Shown here in pieces: positions 45,719 through 55,307 of a stretch of DNA of 64,000 nt; within the stretch, counting starts at the first letter, position 1; every line of letters begins with the position of its first letter. The notes under the pieces were generated by a model. It made no database searches. It was not told the origin of the DNA and was given only the letters and a program-made list of their open reading frames with translations. The DNA is from Burkholderia sp. WP9. Lineage in GTDB: Bacteria > Pseudomonadota > Gammaproteobacteria > Burkholderiales > Burkholderiaceae. The stretch lies in assembly GCF_900104795.1 (NCBI RefSeq), contig NZ_FNTG01000001.1, positions 2,604,001 through 2,668,000 of the forward strand. Reading direction: 5' to 3'. A program made the translations under genes and the position numbers.

Positions 45719-46385
45719 ACTGACGGCGCTGCTGCATCTGGCGTCACCGGCGTTGCCGATCGGCGCATTCAGCTACTCGCAGGGTCTCGAAGCCGCCATC
45801 GAAGCGCAGTTGATCACCGATGCGGATTCCGCCCGCGCGTGGATCGTCAGCGGCTTGACCGACGTGCTCGCGCATGGCGAACTGCCGTTCCTCGCGCATC
45901 AGATGGAGCGCTGGCGCGCGCATGACGCCGAAGGCTTGCGCGTTGCCAACAGCGAATTCCTCGCAAGCCGTGAATCCGCGGAATTGCGCCGCGAAACGGA
46001 ACAGATGGGCTGGTCGTTGCGGCAGTTGTGCGCGTCGCTCGAATGGGGCGACGCTGACCGGCGCGCGACGCTCGCCTCGATGACACCGCTCGCGCAGCCC
46101 ACCGCGTTCGCTTTCGCCGCTTACGCGCACGACGCAGCCGTCGATGCCGCCCTCGCCGCCTACGCCTTCAGCTGGGTCGAAAACCAGGCGGCCGCCGCAT
46201 TGAAAGCCGTGCCGCTGGGACAGCTCGCCGGTCAACGCATCATCGTCGCGCTGCGCGAGCCAATCGACGCCGCCGTGACGCGCGCTCTCGCCACATCGCC
46301 CGAGAACATCAACACCTTCGCGCCGCAGCTCGGCATTCTGTCGGCGCGCCACGAGTCGCAGTATTCGCGACTCTTTCGCTCATAA
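45705..46385 (+). CDS. ureF: Urease accessory protein UreF
   Basis: The protein has 226 residues. [24 protein letters not shown] is the UreF N-terminal signature and [18 protein letters not shown] its C-terminal end. It sits on UreD and docks UreG during activation. The ATG lies inside the His-rich 3' end of ureE in another frame; earlier in-frame ATGs exist there but give only ureE-shadow residues. Confidence 0.95.
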   Translation: MRIAELTALLHLASPALPIGAFSYSQGLEAAIEAQLITDADSARAWIVSGLTDVLAHGELPFLAHQMERWRAHDAEGLRVANSEFLASRESAELRRETEQMGWSLRQLCASLEWGDADRRATLASMTPLAQPTAFAFAAYAHDAAVDAALAAYAFSWVENQAAAALKAVPLGQLAGQRIIVALREPIDAAVTRALATSPENINTFAPQLGILSARHESQYSRLFRS

Positions 46386-46396
46386 CACGATCCATC

Positions 46397-47050
46397 ATGA
46401 ACGCACCTCATCATTCCGCCCACTCGACCGTCCGCACGAAGAAACTGCCGCCGCTGCGCGTGGGCGTCGGCGGTCCGGTCGGTTCGGGCAAGACCACGCT
46501 GCTCGAAATGCTCTGCAAGGCGATGCGCGAACAGTACGACCTCGTCGCCATCACCAACGACATCTATACGAAAGAAGACCAGCGTCTGCTGACCGTGGCC
46601 GGCGCGTTGCCCGCTGAGCGGATCATGGGCGTCGAAACGGGCGGCTGTCCGCATACGGCGATTCGCGAGGACGCCTCGATCAATCTCGAAGCTGTCGACC
46701 GTATGCTGACGCGCTTTCCGGATGCGGATATCGTGTTTATCGAATCGGGCGGCGACAACCTCGCGGCGACGTTCAGTCCGGAACTGTCGGACCTGACGAT
46801 CTATGTGATCGACGTGGCGGGCGGCGAGAAGATTCCGCGCAAAGGCGGCCCCGGCATTACCAAGTCCGATCTGCTCGTGATCAACAAGACGGACCTCGCG
46901 CCGATGGTCGGCGCGAATCTCGAAGTAATGGCCTCGGACGCGAAGAAGATGCGCGGCGAGCGGCCCTTCGTGATGACCAATCTGAAGGCGCTCGACGGGT
47001 TGGATGAGGTGGTGAAGTTTATCGAGAAGAAGGGGTTGTTGAAGGTGTGA
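46397..47050 (+). CDS. ureG: Urease accessory GTPase UreG
   Basis: The protein has 217 residues. The P-loop [16 protein letters not shown] (about 24-39), the nickel-binding Cys-Pro-His segment [26 protein letters not shown] and the guanine motif NKTDLAP are all intact. A short His-containing N-terminus (HHSAHS) is present. It couples GTP hydrolysis to nickel insertion. It is the last gene of the urease run; a convergent gene ends five bases beyond. Confidence 0.97.
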   Translation: MNAPHHSAHSTVRTKKLPPLRVGVGGPVGSGKTTLLEMLCKAMREQYDLVAITNDIYTKEDQRLLTVAGALPAERIMGVETGGCPHTAIREDASINLEAVDRMLTRFPDADIVFIESGGDNLAATFSPELSDLTIYVIDVAGGEKIPRKGGPGITKSDLLVINKTDLAPMVGANLEVMASDAKKMRGERPFVMTNLKALDGLDEVVKFIEKKGLLKV

Positions 47051-47054
47051 AGCT

Positions 47055-47804
47055 TCACTCGCCCGGATGGCATTCAAGCAGGAATGCCATCATTTCGGAG
47101 CCGTCCTTCGATAGATAAAAACGCACCATTTTTTCGTTGAAGTCGGCCGCACGTTGCGCGGGGACGCTGATCGCGTCGATACCGTTCGCCATCAGCACGC
47201 CGTTCATCATGAAGCGTGAGGTGCGTTTGTTGCCGTCGAAGAAGAACTGCTGCAACGCGCCGAAGAGGAAAAAAGCGCAACCGCGCTCAAAGGCGTTGGA
47301 GACGTGATCAGTCAGTGCACGCGTGCCCGCGGAAAAAACGCGGTTGAGTTCCGGCGCACCCGGCAATGTCGCTAATGGAGTATGGCGTCCTGCCTCGCCC
47401 AATGCGACGTCGGGCGTGTATCGCGTTTCCTCCCCCTCCCCGCGGAAGACGCCCCACTCGAGAGCCTCGTTACGCGCGACAAGGCGATGCAAGTCGCAGA
47501 ACGTGGTCTTGTCGAGTGCAAACCGCCCGTTCTGCACGATCGCGAGCAGGTGCTTTGAACTCTCCGCGAGGTTCAGAACCTGCTCCTGATCAGAAATCTT
47601 CCGGCCACCGACAGTAATGCCGTCAAGCAGCGTCTTGACCTCTGGAAACGTAAAAGGATTGCCTTCGAGCACACTCGCATCCCACACGAATTCCGGCAGC
47701 ATTCGATGAAAACGGAAGCAGACCCGTTTGATCGAATGAGTCGGAATGTCTTGCGGAATCGCGGTGCGGTCCCATTGAAAACCGAGGTCGGTGAGAAGCG
47801 TCAT
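47055..47804 (-). CDS. Fic/DOC-family protein with degenerate active site
   Basis: The protein has 249 residues. The N-terminal SVLEGNPFTF resembles the inhibitory helix motif (S/T-x-x-x-E-G/N) that restrains many Fic AMP-transferases. The core motif reads QFFFDGNKRTSR where the family has HPFxxGN(G/K)R, so the catalytic His is Gln (CAG codon) and the Pro is Phe; the phosphate-binding G-N-K-R is kept. It may be inactive as an AMPylase or use another chemistry. It converges on ureG and appears to stand alone, with no antitoxin-like neighbour. Confidence 0.8.
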   Translation of the reverse strand: MTLLTDLGFQWDRTAIPQDIPTHSIKRVCFRFHRMLPEFVWDASVLEGNPFTFPEVKTLLDGITVGGRKISDQEQVLNLAESSKHLLAIVQNGRFALDKTTFCDLHRLVARNEALEWGVFRGEGEETRYTPDVALGEAGRHTPLATLPGAPELNRVFSAGTRALTDHVSNAFERGCAFFLFGALQQFFFDGNKRTSRFMMNGVLMANGIDAISVPAQRAADFNEKMVRFYLSKDGSEMMAFLLECHPGE

Positions 47805-47929
47805 TGCAGGCGGTGATAAAGCGTTTGAGTCACAGGGCTGGAAACAGACCGGCCCGACCTTCGGAGAATATATTATTTATCGACGCTCGAAGCGATAAAC
47901 CCAGCGCCGCGTTTCACGGTCGGCCTTCC

Positions 47930-49246
47930 TCACTCCACTTCCGGCAACAACGCCATCAACACATCCACGGTTCGCGCGGTCGCGCCGCGATGGCGCGCGG
48001 CGAACGCCGAGGCCGCGCCACCCATGGCCAGCCTCCGGGCCTTATCGCCGAACAACTCACGCAATGCCCGCGCCAGATCGGCCGGGTCCTGCACCTGCAC
48101 GGCGGCGCCCGCCGCCACGGCATCGGCGGTGGCCTGCGTGAAGTTGAACACGTGCGGCCCAATTAGCACCGGCACGCCGACCGCGCACGCCTCGATCAGA
48201 TTCTGCCCGCCCAACGGCAACAAACTGCCGCCGATGAACGCCAGATCCGAAGCGGCATAGTAAGCGCCCAATTCGCCCATCGAATCGCCGAGCAGCACGT
48301 TGACGCCCGCGGGCAAAGCCGCCACCCCGCCGCTCGCATGTGCCGCCGACGCCACCTTCGCATCCGGCGCCCACGTCGAACGCCGTTCGAGCCGCAGCCC
48401 GGCCTTCTCGACCAGCCCCGCGACTTCGTTGAAACGTTGCGGATGACGCGGTACCAGAATCAGCAGCGCCTCTTTCATGCCGAGCGCCGCGAACGCTTGC
48501 AGCACCAGTTCCTCTTCACCCTCGCGCGTGCTGGCCGCGACCCACACCGGACGCGCGCCGATCGCCGCACGCCACGCATGCCCGCGCGCCGCCAACTCCG
48601 GCGGCGTGGTCATGTCGAATTTCAGATTGCCGAGCACCGCCGCATTGCGCGCGCCGAGCGCGGTCAGCCGCTCGGCATCCGACGGACTTTGCGCCAGCAC
48701 GCGTGCAAAGCCGCCGAACACGTCTTTGGTCGCATTGCCGAACTTGGCCGCGCGCTTGTACGAGCGCGCCGACATCCGCGCATTGGTCAGCACCAATGGC
48801 ACGTCCGCGCGACGGCATTCGTCGATCAGCGTGGGCCACACTTCGGTTTCCATTACCAGACCGAGCGACGGCCGCCACGTCCGCAAAAACCGCCGCACCG
48901 CGTGCGGCATGTCGTACGGCAGATAGCCGCGCAAAACACGGTCGCCGAAAATCTGCTCGCCGGTGGCGCGCCCGCTCGGCGTCATATGGGTCAACAGAAT
49001 GCGGGCGTCGGGACGCGCCTTCATCAGCGCGTCGATCAGCGGTTGCGCGGCGCGCGTCTCGCCCACCGACACCGCGTGCACCCAGATCAACGGCGCGTTG
49101 TCCTCAGGCAGCCGGCCGCGCGAATAGCCGAAACGCTCGCCGATATGCTCGCGATAGCCACGTTCCTTGCGCGAGCGGATCAACAGACGCAACACGGCCA
49201 GCGGCGCGATGATCCACCAGAGTGCTTGATAGATCGCCCTCAGCAT
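47930..49246 (-). CDS. waaA: 3-deoxy-D-manno-octulosonic acid (Kdo) transferase
   Basis: The protein has 438 residues. The N-terminal membrane anchor (ALWWIIAPLAVLRLLI) is followed by two Rossmann-like GT-B halves: LIWVHAVSVGETRAAQPLI, EVWPTLIDECRRADVPLVLTNARMS (about 130-155), ESTREGEEE-like WVAASTREGEEELVL and GGSLLPLGGQNLIEACAVGVPVLIGPH (about 345-371). It adds Kdo to lipid A precursor at the cytoplasmic face. The neighbours are a Kdo hydroxylase and heptosyltransferase I, so the genes together build the inner core. Confidence 0.96.
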   Translation of the reverse strand: MLRAIYQALWWIIAPLAVLRLLIRSRKERGYREHIGERFGYSRGRLPEDNAPLIWVHAVSVGETRAAQPLIDALMKARPDARILLTHMTPSGRATGEQIFGDRVLRGYLPYDMPHAVRRFLRTWRPSLGLVMETEVWPTLIDECRRADVPLVLTNARMSARSYKRAAKFGNATKDVFGGFARVLAQSPSDAERLTALGARNAAVLGNLKFDMTTPPELAARGHAWRAAIGARPVWVAASTREGEEELVLQAFAALGMKEALLILVPRHPQRFNEVAGLVEKAGLRLERRSTWAPDAKVASAAHASGGVAALPAGVNVLLGDSMGELGAYYAASDLAFIGGSLLPLGGQNLIEACAVGVPVLIGPHVFNFTQATADAVAAGAAVQVQDPADLARALRELFGDKARRLAMGGAASAFAARHRGATARTVDVLMALLPEVE

Positions 49247-49328
49247 TGGCGCTCCGCCAGTCTGAAAGCGCGAGCCGGCGCGCTGAGCGAAACCGGCGAT
49301 CGGAAAACCCGCAACTGGACCGCGGCGC

Positions 49329-50213
49329 TCAAACCAGCGCCCTGCCCTTGAGGCGTTCGAGAATCCCGAGCGGCGCGCATTCGGGCTGCGCCATTGCCTT
49401 GACCGGCAGGAAGAAGGTCTGCTCCAGCATGAACTGGCCGGACATCACCGCGTGTGAAGTCTGATCCGAGAAACACACCCAGACGCTGCCGGGCGGAAAC
49501 GGCATGGTCTCCTGCGGGCTCGACTTCTGATACTCGAGATCGGCTTTCATGCCGTCGTGCAGATTCAGCATCAGATGGTCGTACTCGCTGCGCGGCGATT
49601 TGGTCACGTGCAGCAGGTTCAGCAGCCATGCCGAGCCCGGCATCTGCGGTTTGATGCGCGGCAGGAAGCGTTTGGCCATGTCTTCGAATGGTTCGCCGAC
49701 TCGCCACACGCGCGGCGCACCATGCGGATTGACGTTGGTGAACACGCGCAAAATGCGCTCGCCGTAATTCGGCCGCGACGGGAAAGCGTCTACATGCAGA
49801 CGGCTGTCGTCTTTGCGCCATGAGGTCTCGCGCGTTTCCACCTGATGCAGCCGCAGGCTGGTCGGCGCCACGCGCAGTCTGCCGTTGTATTCGGGAAAGA
49901 GCCCGTCGACCAGCGTGCGCGCGTTGGCCTGATAACGCGCGATCAACGCGCGCACCGCCGATTGCGTAACGGCGTCGCCGGCCACGCCGTGCAACGCGCC
50001 GCCATTCGGTTCGAGGCTGATGTTCTTGCGGTTCGGGTCGGCAAGCGCGGGGTCGAGCAGCGCCTGTTCACCGCCTTCGATCGCGAAGCGCAGATTCGGG
50101 AAATACAGTACTTTGCCGCGTTCGACGCCGGCGAGCAGCGTCTCGCGCGGCACGGACAGATTGCGTCCGTGCCAGTCGGCGTTCGCTACTTCGATGATCT
50201 GGGTTTCGTTCAT
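49329..50213 (-). CDS. kdoO: Kdo 3-hydroxylase (Fe(II)/2-oxoglutarate dioxygenase)
   Basis: The protein has 294 residues. The iron triad can be read as His140-x-Asp142 in RLHVDAFPSRP and His254 in SDQTSHAVMSG. The family is the KdoO type known from Burkholderia and Yersinia, which hydroxylates C3 of Kdo to give Ko (D-glycero-D-talo-oct-2-ulosonic acid). Ko in place of Kdo makes the core more acid-stable. It lies between waaA and waaC in the same direction. The hydroxylase call is from family recall plus context. Confidence 0.85.
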   Translation of the reverse strand: MNETQIIEVANADWHGRNLSVPRETLLAGVERGKVLYFPNLRFAIEGGEQALLDPALADPNRKNISLEPNGGALHGVAGDAVTQSAVRALIARYQANARTLVDGLFPEYNGRLRVAPTSLRLHQVETRETSWRKDDSRLHVDAFPSRPNYGERILRVFTNVNPHGAPRVWRVGEPFEDMAKRFLPRIKPQMPGSAWLLNLLHVTKSPRSEYDHLMLNLHDGMKADLEYQKSSPQETMPFPPGSVWVCFSDQTSHAVMSGQFMLEQTFFLPVKAMAQPECAPLGILERLKGRALV

Positions 50214-50262
50214 GGTCGCCCTTGAAAACGGTTGGAGCGCAAGGCGAAGCGCCCCGGACGTG

Positions 50263-51264
50263 TTACAGCAGGCCGAAGCCCGCGAGTGCCGACTTCACCT
50301 GTTGCAGCGTGGGCGGCTGTCCGGCCGTGCCGAGATTGACGACGTTCGGCGACCAGTAGCCGCCGGTGCGCCACGCGGTGGCGAAATTGTACAACTCGAT
50401 GGTCGGGCGCTTCAGCGCCGCGGCGATGTGAACGAGACCTGTGTCAACTCCGACCGTCGCGGCCGCACCTTCGATCAGGCCGACCACGGCCGGCAACGAG
50501 AGCTTCGGCGGCACGATGGCCGCGGCGCCGAATTCTTTGGCGAGGCGCTCGCTGGTGGCGCGCTCCTCCTCACTGCCCCACGGCAGCACGATCGACGCGC
50601 CGCGCCGCACCAGCGACTGCCCCAGTTCGATCCATGCGGTATCCGGCCATTGCTTGTCGGCGCGCGAGGTGGCGTGCACGAACACGACGTACGGCACCGG
50701 CAGGTTCAGGTTCGCTTCAGACAACGCCAGCGCTGCCCGGCCGGTGTCGAGACCGAAGTCGATGTCGTCGGTGGGTTGCGGCGCCGGGTCGTTCAGCGCC
50801 GCGGCCACCAGTTGGCGCGTGCGTTCCACCACATGTGTACGCGGCTCGATCGGCACGCGCTTGTCGTAGAAGAAGCGCACCGGCCATTCGAAGCCCGCGC
50901 CCTCGGTACGGTTCGCGAGGCCGACCAGCGGCCCGCGCGCCATGCTCGCGACCCACGCGGTCTTGATCAGCCCCTGGCAATCGATCACGAGATCGTAATT
51001 TTCGGCGGCGAGCGCACGGCGGAAGGCGCCGATCTCGCGCCAGTTGTCGAGCGACAGAATGCGTTTGCGCCAGCGCCTCAGCGACACCGGAATGGCCCGC
51101 CGCACGCCGCTCACGAGTTGCACGAGCCCCACGAAGCTTTCTTCGACGAGCCAGTCGATCTGAGCCTCGGGATGGCGGCGTCGGATGTCGGCAATCACCG
51201 GCATGTTGTGAACGACGTCGCCCAGTGACGACACCCTCACGATCAATATCTTTTGCACGCTCAA
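50263..51264 (-). CDS. waaC: LPS heptosyltransferase I
   Basis: The protein has 333 residues and is a GT9-family enzyme. ILIVRVSSLGDVVHNMPVIADIRRRHP (about 6-32) is the typical N-terminus, with the conserved Asp in S-S-L-G-D, and VGVDTGLVHIAAALKRPTIELY the donor-site signature. It adds the first heptose to Kdo2-lipid A. It begins downstream of the manB terminator, so it needs its own promoter, probably in 51265-51410. Confidence 0.94.
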   Translation of the reverse strand: MSVQKILIVRVSSLGDVVHNMPVIADIRRRHPEAQIDWLVEESFVGLVQLVSGVRRAIPVSLRRWRKRILSLDNWREIGAFRRALAAENYDLVIDCQGLIKTAWVASMARGPLVGLANRTEGAGFEWPVRFFYDKRVPIEPRTHVVERTRQLVAAALNDPAPQPTDDIDFGLDTGRAALALSEANLNLPVPYVVFVHATSRADKQWPDTAWIELGQSLVRRGASIVLPWGSEEERATSERLAKEFGAAAIVPPKLSLPAVVGLIEGAAATVGVDTGLVHIAAALKRPTIELYNFATAWRTGGYWSPNVVNLGTAGQPPTLQQVKSALAGFGLL

Positions 51265-51410
51265 GAGTGGGAAAACCGGCTATCCGGCCCGAAGATGCGT
51301 TGAGAGAGCCCTCGAACCCGTCGCTGTGCGCCGGGCCCTCGAAGGAGGTGAGAAACTCGGCGTTTTCTCACGAGGACGGCAATTCTAGCGCGTTACATGT
51401 AAATCGCATG

Positions 51411-51448
51411 AAAAAACGCGGCGCGGTAAAAGAAACCCGCGCCGCGTT
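51411..51448 (-). terminator. Rho-independent terminator of manB
   Basis: On the minus strand a perfect 12-bp stem (AACGCGGCGCGG with complement CCGCGCCGCGTT) around a ten-base loop ends in a run of T. It lies 47 bases after the manB stop and separates it from waaC. Confidence 0.85.
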
Positions 51449-51494
51449 CGACGACAGCACCGGCTCACTTCGAACCGCGCCGCCGCTTCAGCGT

Positions 51495-52889
51495 TTAGAA
51501 CGGCAGCTTCGCGTCAGGCTTCTCCGCGAGGATCACGCGGCGGAAGTCTTCCTGAATGCGCTTGAGCGCCGCGTCGTTATCGGCTTCGAAACGCATCACC
51601 ACGACCGGCGTGGTGTTCGACGAACGCGCGAGACCGAATCCGTCCGGATACTCGACACGCAGGCCGTCGATCTTCACGACGTCGTCCGCGCCGGTGAATT
51701 TCGCGCTCTGCTGCAGGCGCGCGATCAGTTCGAAGTTTTCGCCTTCTTCGAGCTTGAGTTGCAGTTCCGGCGTGGAGTTCGAGTTCGGCAGCGAGTTCAG
51801 CAGCTTGCTCGGATCTTCCACACGCGTGAGGATTTCGAGCAGGCGCGCGCCCGTGTACAGGCCGTCGTCGAAACCGTACCAGCGGTCCTTGAAGAACACG
51901 TGGCCGCTCATTTCGCCGGCGAGCGGTGCGCCGGTTTCGCGCAGCTTCGCCTTGACGAGCGAGTGGCCGGTCTTCCACATGAGCGGCTCGCCGCCCTTGT
52001 CCTTCACCCACTTGGCGAGGTTACGCGTGCACTTCACGTCGTAAATGATCTGCGCGCCCTTGTTGCGCGACAGCACTTCTTCCGCGAACAGCATGAGCTG
52101 ACGGTCCGGATAGATGATCTGGCCGTCTTTGGTGACCACGCCGAGGCGGTCGCCGTCGCCGTCGAAAGCGAAGCCGATTTCAGCGTCCGTTTCCTTCAGC
52201 GCGCGAATCACGTCCTGCAGGTTTTCCGGGTGAGCCGGGTCCGGGTGATGGTTCGGGAAGTTGCCGTCGATCTCGGTGAACAGTTCGACCAGTTCGCAGC
52301 CGAGCTTCTTGAACAGCTTGGGCGCGAGGCCGCCGGCGACGCCGTTGCCGGTGTCGACCACGATCTTGATGGGACGCGCGAGCTTGATGTCGCTCGCGAT
52401 GCGATCGAGATAGGCGTCGGCGATGTCGTACTCGGTGTACGTGCCGCTGCCTTCAGAGAAGTTCTCGTCGACGATGCGCTGATGCAGCGCGAGAATCTGC
52501 TCGCCGTAAATGGCCGCGCCGCGCAAGACCATCTTGAAGCCGTTGTAGTCCGGCGGATTATGACTACCCGTCACGACGATGCACGAATCGACGCGGCGCT
52601 CGCCGCCGTCGAGCTGCAACGGCACGCTGGCCGCGAAATAACCAACCGGCGTGGGCACCATGCCCACGTTGACCACGTCGACACCGGCCGCACGCAGGCC
52701 GTCCGACAAAGCCTGGACCAGTTCGGGACCCGACAGGCGGCCGTCACGCGCGACCACCACGGCGTCGCCGCCTTGCGCCCGCACTTCGCTGCCGAACGCG
52801 CGGCCGATCGAACGCGCTGCGTCGGCGTCGAGCGTCTTGCCGATTACACCGCGAATGTCATATGCCTTGAAAATAGATTTGGAGATCAT
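51495..52889 (-). CDS. manB: Phosphomannomutase/phosphoglucomutase
   Basis: The protein has 464 residues. Its catalytic phosphoserine loop is VVTGSHNPPDYNG (about 103-115), the metal loop FDGDGDRLG and the sugar loop GEMSGHVFF; all are intact. It interconverts hexose 6- and 1-phosphates (AlgC/ManB type), supplying GDP-mannose, UDP-glucose or heptose precursors for the surface polysaccharides encoded around it. It is transcribed away from the flippase operon. Substrate preference is probably dual. Confidence 0.92.
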   Translation of the reverse strand: MISKSIFKAYDIRGVIGKTLDADAARSIGRAFGSEVRAQGGDAVVVARDGRLSGPELVQALSDGLRAAGVDVVNVGMVPTPVGYFAASVPLQLDGGERRVDSCIVVTGSHNPPDYNGFKMVLRGAAIYGEQILALHQRIVDENFSEGSGTYTEYDIADAYLDRIASDIKLARPIKIVVDTGNGVAGGLAPKLFKKLGCELVELFTEIDGNFPNHHPDPAHPENLQDVIRALKETDAEIGFAFDGDGDRLGVVTKDGQIIYPDRQLMLFAEEVLSRNKGAQIIYDVKCTRNLAKWVKDKGGEPLMWKTGHSLVKAKLRETGAPLAGEMSGHVFFKDRWYGFDDGLYTGARLLEILTRVEDPSKLLNSLPNSNSTPELQLKLEEGENFELIARLQQSAKFTGADDVVKIDGLRVEYPDGFGLARSSNTTPVVVMRFEADNDAALKRIQEDFRRVILAEKPDAKLPF

Positions 52890-53181
52890 GTTGGCTCACT
52901 TGCGTGCAATGGAAAATTTTGACCGGCGCACCGATAACAAATCGGTAAAACACAGCGATGCGCCCTTGCCGGAAGCGATCCGGTTCCAACTTATAATTGC
53001 GCTTTTCGGACCAGCCTTAAAACACCATTCTAATGCTTAGACGCCCTCCAATTGTAAAGTTGCCGCGACAGTCGGCTGGGTGGGCAAACGCGCGCACTGC
53101 GCCGCTCGGGTCATTCGTGCCATCGTTGCCACCCGCGCGATCGGCGCGAACGATGCGAGCGGATCGCCGAGCGTCAAGCGG
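52890..53181. promoter_or_regulatory. Divergent manB/flippase control region
   Basis: The 292 bases hold the promoters for both directions. A TATAAT at 52992-52997 on the plus strand is a good -10 for the flippase operon, though no strong -35 stands 17 bases before it. Nothing else is evident. The flippase frame remains open about 100 bases upstream of the chosen start. Confidence 0.45.
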
Positions 53182-54444
53182 ATGCTGACGCTCAAACGCT
53201 TCGCCAATCCGGACGTCACGCGCGCCTTCACGAATATCGTCTGGCTCGGACTGGAACGGCTCACGCAGATCGGCGTGGCGATCGCGATCAGCGGCTTGCT
53301 GGCGCGCTACTTCGGGCCGGACGTCTTCGGCAAATGGCAATACGCCAATACGCTGCTGCTGGTGCTCTCACCGATTACCTGGGTGTGCGGCGCGGAGATA
53401 CTCGTGCCCACCATCGTCAACCGGCCGCCGGCGCAACTCGGAACCGTGCTCGGCAGTGCGTTTGCGCTGCGCATATCGGTCTCCGCCGCGGCGTTGCTGC
53501 TCACCTGGCTCGGCATTGCCCTGCATGTGTTCGAGCCGCTGGTCGGCGCGATGCTCGCCGGCCTCGCTGTGACCATGCTGTTTCGCGAGCCGTTCGTCGG
53601 CGTGATCAATGCGTGGCTGCAAAGCATGACCTACAGCAAGCCGCAGCTGCTCACCAGTATGAGCACCGCGGTGCTGAAAGCCGCTCTGGTGTATCTGCTG
53701 GTGCGCGCCGCGGCCACGCCCGCGCGCTTCGGCTGGCTGTGGGCGCTCGAATCGGCGGCCATCGGCGCCATCCTCGTGTTCTATTACATGCGGCGACATG
53801 GCGGCAAGCTCGGCTGGCATGTCGACCGTGCGCTCTTCAAGCACTTCGCAAGTGCGGGCACCGTGTTCTGGCTCGGCCTGATCTGTATGTATCTGTTCCT
53901 GAAACTGGACCGGCTCATGCTCGAACGGGCGATCTCCTTTGCCGACCTCGGTCGTTATTCCGCCGCCCAGCAGTTGAACGAGAACTGGATCACGCTCGCG
54001 CTGATGCTCGCGCAGACCATCGCGCCGGCCTTCGTCTACCGGGTGCAGGACGCAGCCCAGTTGCGCCGCAACATGTGGCGGCTCACCGCCATGACCGCCG
54101 CGCTGATGGTGGGCGGCGCGCTCGTGCTGGATCTGCTGGCCGGCATCATCATTCGCCGCGTGTTCGGGCCGCAGTTCGAAGGCGCGATCGAGATTTTCCG
54201 CTGGGCCGTGTGGCTGTCCGTGCCGGCCGGCATCGAAGCGATCGGCAATCTGATCGTGCTCAAGTATCAGGCCAAGTTCGTATTGCTCTCGAAGTGGCTG
54301 CTGGCGCTGGCTATAGCATTCGTGGTCAATCTGCTGGCGATTCCACGGCTTGGCGCTTACGGCGCGCTGGTGGGTCTGGCGGCCGGCTATCTGGCGGCCG
54401 CGTCGGTTAATCTTTATTACATTCGTTTCAAATTGCGCCCATGA
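53182..54444 (+). CDS. Polysaccharide flippase-like membrane protein (Wzx type)
   Basis: The protein has 420 residues with about twelve hydrophobic helices. LERLTQIGVAIAISGLLARYFGPDVFGKWQYANTLL (about 17-52) is the characteristic N-terminal part of MVF/PST-type flippases: a polar helix then L-A-R-Y-x-G-P-x-x-F-G. It should move undecaprenyl-linked sugar units or a core substituent across the inner membrane. An in-frame ATG 34 codons earlier is possible, but those residues are unlike the family. It overlaps the next glycosyltransferase gene by four bases. Confidence 0.82.
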   Translation: MLTLKRFANPDVTRAFTNIVWLGLERLTQIGVAIAISGLLARYFGPDVFGKWQYANTLLLVLSPITWVCGAEILVPTIVNRPPAQLGTVLGSAFALRISVSAAALLLTWLGIALHVFEPLVGAMLAGLAVTMLFREPFVGVINAWLQSMTYSKPQLLTSMSTAVLKAALVYLLVRAAATPARFGWLWALESAAIGAILVFYYMRRHGGKLGWHVDRALFKHFASAGTVFWLGLICMYLFLKLDRLMLERAISFADLGRYSAAQQLNENWITLALMLAQTIAPAFVYRVQDAAQLRRNMWRLTAMTAALMVGGALVLDLLAGIIIRRVFGPQFEGAIEIFRWAVWLSVPAGIEAIGNLIVLKYQAKFVLLSKWLLALAIAFVVNLLAIPRLGAYGALVGLAAGYLAAASVNLYYIRFKLRP

Positions 54445-55271
54445 CGAACGCATCCGCCACCGCGCAAATGACCCTCGACGACGTCGCGGTGCTGATTCCC
54501 GCCTACAACGGCCAGGCCGATGTCGACCTCACGCTCGCGTCGTTCAGTGAAAGCGCGCCGGTGCATGTGCTGATCGTCGACGACGGCAGCACGCCGCCGA
54601 TCGTCGCGCCGGCCATCGCCAATATGAAGATCGAAGTGCTGCGCATGGCGCAGAACGGCGGCATTGAACGCGCGTTGCAAACCGGCATCGACGCATTGGC
54701 CCAGCGCGGCTTTCGCTATGCGGCGCGCATCGACGCGGGCGACCGCAGCGTGCCGCAGCGGCTTGCCAAACAACGCCTGTTCATGGAATTGCATCCGCGC
54801 GTGGCCGGCCTCGGCATGTGGACGCAAGTCGTCACTCGCGAAGGCAAACCGCTCTTCATGCTGACGCCGCCCGCCGAACCGGACGCGATCCGCCGCTTGC
54901 GCTTTTTCCGCTCATGCCTCGCGCACCCTTCGATGATGCTGCGCATCGACGCCGTGCGCGCGGTCGGCAACTACCGCGCCGAGTACCGCTCCGCCGAGGA
55001 CCTCGATCTGTTCGTGCGACTCATGGAGCAGTACGACTGCGCGAACCTGCCGGAGCTCGGGCTCTATTACGAGCTGAACGAAGGTGGCATTAGCGCGACC
55101 AAACGGCGCCGCCAGGTGAATTCGACGCTGCGGCTGCAACTGCGCTACTTCAACGCGGCCAATCCATACGACTGGCTGGGCCTCGCCAAAAATCTGCTGC
55201 ATCTGGTGACGCCTTACCGCGCGCTGCAACGGATCAAGCGCAGCCTGCTCACGCCGCGCGCGAGCCACTGA
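54441..55271 (+). CDS. Family 2 glycosyltransferase
   Basis: The protein has 276 residues with a GT-A fold. VAVLIPAYNGQADVDLTLAS and VHVLIVDDGSTPPI carry the nucleotide and first Asp sites, RIDAGDRSVPQRLAKQ replaces the usual D-x-D/D-A-D motif (here D-A-G-D), and YRSAEDLDLFVRLMEQ supplies the E-D-x-D base region. It adds a sugar to a lipid-linked glycan. It is translationally coupled to the flippase. Donor and acceptor cannot be told. Confidence 0.85.
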   Translation: MTNASATAQMTLDDVAVLIPAYNGQADVDLTLASFSESAPVHVLIVDDGSTPPIVAPAIANMKIEVLRMAQNGGIERALQTGIDALAQRGFRYAARIDAGDRSVPQRLAKQRLFMELHPRVAGLGMWTQVVTREGKPLFMLTPPAEPDAIRRLRFFRSCLAHPSMMLRIDAVRAVGNYRAEYRSAEDLDLFVRLMEQYDCANLPELGLYYELNEGGISATKRRRQVNSTLRLQLRYFNAANPYDWLGLAKNLLHLVTPYRALQRIKRSLLTPRASH

Positions 55272-55307
55272 ATCATTCCCCCAATTGACCGCCGAGTTCG
55301 TTCCCGC

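Noticed and set aside
51349..51372. GTGAGAAA/TTTCTCAC inverted repeat between waaC and manB as a terminator
   Set aside because: It has no T-run and lies ahead of the waaC start; the neighbouring GC-rich hairpin with a T-run is the convincing manB terminator.
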